This document shows positions 34,213 through 35,350 of a stretch of 35,350 bases of DNA, in pieces. A program made the translations under genes and the position numbers. Positions within the stretch are counted from its first letter, which is position 1. The number at the start of each line of letters is the position of its first letter. The notes under the pieces were generated by a model that saw only the letters and a list, made by a program, of their open reading frames with translations, had not been told where the DNA came from and did no database searches. The stretch spans positions 1-35,350 of the forward strand of contig NZ_JANKOF010000046.1 in assembly GCF_024655565.1 (NCBI RefSeq), written 5' to 3'. The stretch comes from Nitratireductor sp. ZSWI3 (lineage in GTDB: Bacteria > Pseudomonadota > Alphaproteobacteria > Rhizobiales > Rhizobiaceae).

Positions 34213-35037
34213 ATGGATTCCGCGGGACTGAGGGAGCTGTTGACCTTCTACGCCGATGCCGGCGTGGACGAGCCCCTGTCGGAAACGCCGGCAAACCGGT
34301 TCGAGGAAACGCGGATCGAGGCCGAAAGGCGCAAGGAGAGCCGGCCGGGGGCGGACCGGACGCCTGCTCCGGCGGCCAAGGCCCAGGCCTCGCCCCGCGC
34401 GGCGCCGAGCGCGGTCGTGCCCGACGATGCGCAGGCGGCGCGCGCGCGCGAGATCGCCCGCGGCGCCGAGACGCTGGAGGCGTTGCGCGAGCAGCTCACG
34501 GCCTTCGACGGCTGCAACCTGAAGACGACGGCGAAGAACACGGTTTTTGCCGACGGCAATCCGGCGGCGCCGGTCATGTTCGTCGGCGAGGCTCCCGGAC
34601 GCGACGAGGACATTCAGGGCCTGCCCTTCGTGGGGCGCTCGGGCCAACTGCTCGACCGGATGCTGACGGCGATCGGCCTCGATCGCAGCAGCGCCTACAT
34701 CTCCAACGTCATTCCCTGGCGCCCGCCCGGCAACCGCGACCCCTCGCCGCTCGAAACGGAGATCTGCCGCCCCTTCATCGAGCGGCACATCGAGCTCGTG
34801 GCGCCGAAGGTGCTGGTCACGCTGGGCAATCCCTCGACCAAGCTGCTCCTCAACACGCAGACCGGGATCATGCGCATGCGCGGCAACTGGGCGGTGCACA
34901 GGACGCCGTCGGGACTGGAGATCCCGACCATGCCGACGCTGCATCCAGCCTATCTCCTGCGCAATCCGGCCCACAAGAAGCTCGCCTGGCGCGACTTCCT
35001 GGCGATCAAGCTGAAGCTGGAGGGATTGGGAGACTGA
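34213..35037 (+). CDS. Family-4-like uracil-DNA glycosylase, lacking Fe-S cysteines
   Basis: This 274-residue DNA repair enzyme removes uracil from DNA. It has a non-conserved 90-residue N-terminus (Ala/Pro/Arg-rich), then motif A VGEAPGRDED (124-133), LPFVGRSGQLLDRML, ISNVIPWRPPGNRDPSPLE and the catalytic-loop HPAYLLRN (His244). Classical family 4 enzymes bind a 4Fe-4S cluster through four Cys. Here Cys101 and Cys185 are retained, but the second position is Lys104 and the third is Trp169, so a cluster is unlikely. A UDG class without a cluster has been described from Bradyrhizobium; membership is inference. The start at 34213 follows AGGATCGG. Confidence 0.88.
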   Translation: MDSAGLRELLTFYADAGVDEPLSETPANRFEETRIEAERRKESRPGADRTPAPAAKAQASPRAAPSAVVPDDAQAARAREIARGAETLEALREQLTAFDGCNLKTTAKNTVFADGNPAAPVMFVGEAPGRDEDIQGLPFVGRSGQLLDRMLTAIGLDRSSAYISNVIPWRPPGNRDPSPLETEICRPFIERHIELVAPKVLVTLGNPSTKLLLNTQTGIMRMRGNWAVHRTPSGLEIPTMPTLHPAYLLRNPAHKKLAWRDFLAIKLKLEGLGD

Positions 35038-35350
35038 GAAGGCAGCGCCCCTCGCCCCCTTTGGCCCGACGGCGATCTCTCACCCGCTAAGGGCAGGGCA
35101 ATCGCGTATGGCCATTGCAGGCGATCGAAAACCATGCAGCGGTTTCCGCCATCAATTCCGAGCTTCGAGCTGGTGACGCGAGTGGAGGCCGTGCGCAAAG
35201 GTCAAGGCCCCTTCTCCCCGCATGCGGGGAGAAGGTGAGGATGAGGGGCGAGCGCCAAAGACCGCGGAGACAGCGGGACGAACGGGTGAACCAAACATGT
35301 TGGCGCACGCCCCTCATCCCCCTGCCGGGACCTTCTCCCCGCATGCGGGG
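35038..35350. other. Intergenic tail with mosaic repeats
   Basis: After the UDG stop, the remaining 313 bases hold no convincing gene. The first 170 bases show nothing notable; the rest is the repeat described at 35211-35350. The next gene lies beyond the window edge. Confidence 0.7.
35211..35350. repeat. RIME-like mosaic element, paired inverted units (right end truncated)
   Basis: A perfect 24-bp palindrome with arms CTTCTCCCCGCA (35211-35222) and TGCGGGGAGAAG (35223-35234) is followed by GTGAGGATGAGGGGC (35235-35249). After about 60 bases the same unit returns inverted: GCCCCTCATCC (35309-35319), then CCTTCTCCCCGCATGCGGGG at the window end. This matches the two-palindrome layout of rhizobial intergenic mosaic elements (RIME), from memory. 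A degenerate relative lies at 11568-11604. Confidence 0.7.

Overview
The window is high-GC DNA with the gene content and intergenic repeats of an alphaproteobacterium of the Rhizobiales, most likely Rhizobiaceae (Rhizobium/Ensifer/Shinella-like). Supporting signs are a DUF2585 protein, a rhizobial-style DUF2147 protein, an operator-like TGA-N9-TCA palindrome next to iron-transport genes, a family-4-like uracil-DNA glycosylase lacking iron-sulfur cysteines, and palindromes resembling rhizobial intergenic mosaic elements. No rRNA, tRNA, CRISPR array, insertion sequence or phage gene was seen.

Layout. 1-2063: the tail of a probable MFS carrier, a LysE-type exporter, an isochorismatase-like hydrolase and a small SMR/EamA-like membrane protein. 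2311-5540: a more AT-rich accessory-looking locus with a LuxR-type regulator divergent from two unassigned proteins; a perfect 8+8 bp palindrome lies in the shared promoter region. 5541-10162: a leucine/isovalerate catabolic unit (TetR regulator, isovaleryl-CoA dehydrogenase, methylcrotonoyl-CoA carboxylase beta subunit) with a VapBC-like toxin-antitoxin pair between the two enzyme genes. 10183-16384, minus strand: a second toxin-antitoxin pair (RelE-like/Xre), a DUF922 metalloprotease-like protein, a Tat-exported metallo-beta-lactamase-fold hydrolase and a 1287-residue outer-membrane protein. 17014-18969: the methylcrotonoyl-CoA carboxylase alpha subunit, about 6.9 kb from its partner. 19012-24468: a Sel1-like protein and a siderophore-type ABC importer (two permeases and an ATPase on the minus strand, two paralogous binding proteins divergent on the plus strand). 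24594-29012: DUF2147, glutathione transferase, two mini-proteins, AMP nucleosidase and an endonuclease/exonuclease/phosphatase-fold protein. 29041-31557: a methyltransferase and ETF-ubiquinone oxidoreductase. 31932-35037: a CPBP-like membrane protein, DUF2585, a secreted unknown and uracil-DNA glycosylase. 35038-35350: mosaic repeats.

How the genes fit together. Isovaleryl-CoA dehydrogenase passes electrons through ETF to the ETF-ubiquinone oxidoreductase encoded at 29875-31557, and the two carboxylase subunits act on the dehydrogenase product, so three parts of one pathway are spread over the window. HMG-CoA lyase and methylglutaconyl-CoA hydratase genes, usual companions, are not here. The iron importer forms a self-contained divergent unit with a probable iron-responsive operator. 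The most novel-looking material is the LuxR/two-unknown locus, the giant outer-membrane protein, and the toxin-antitoxin pair whose operator covers the toxin start codon.
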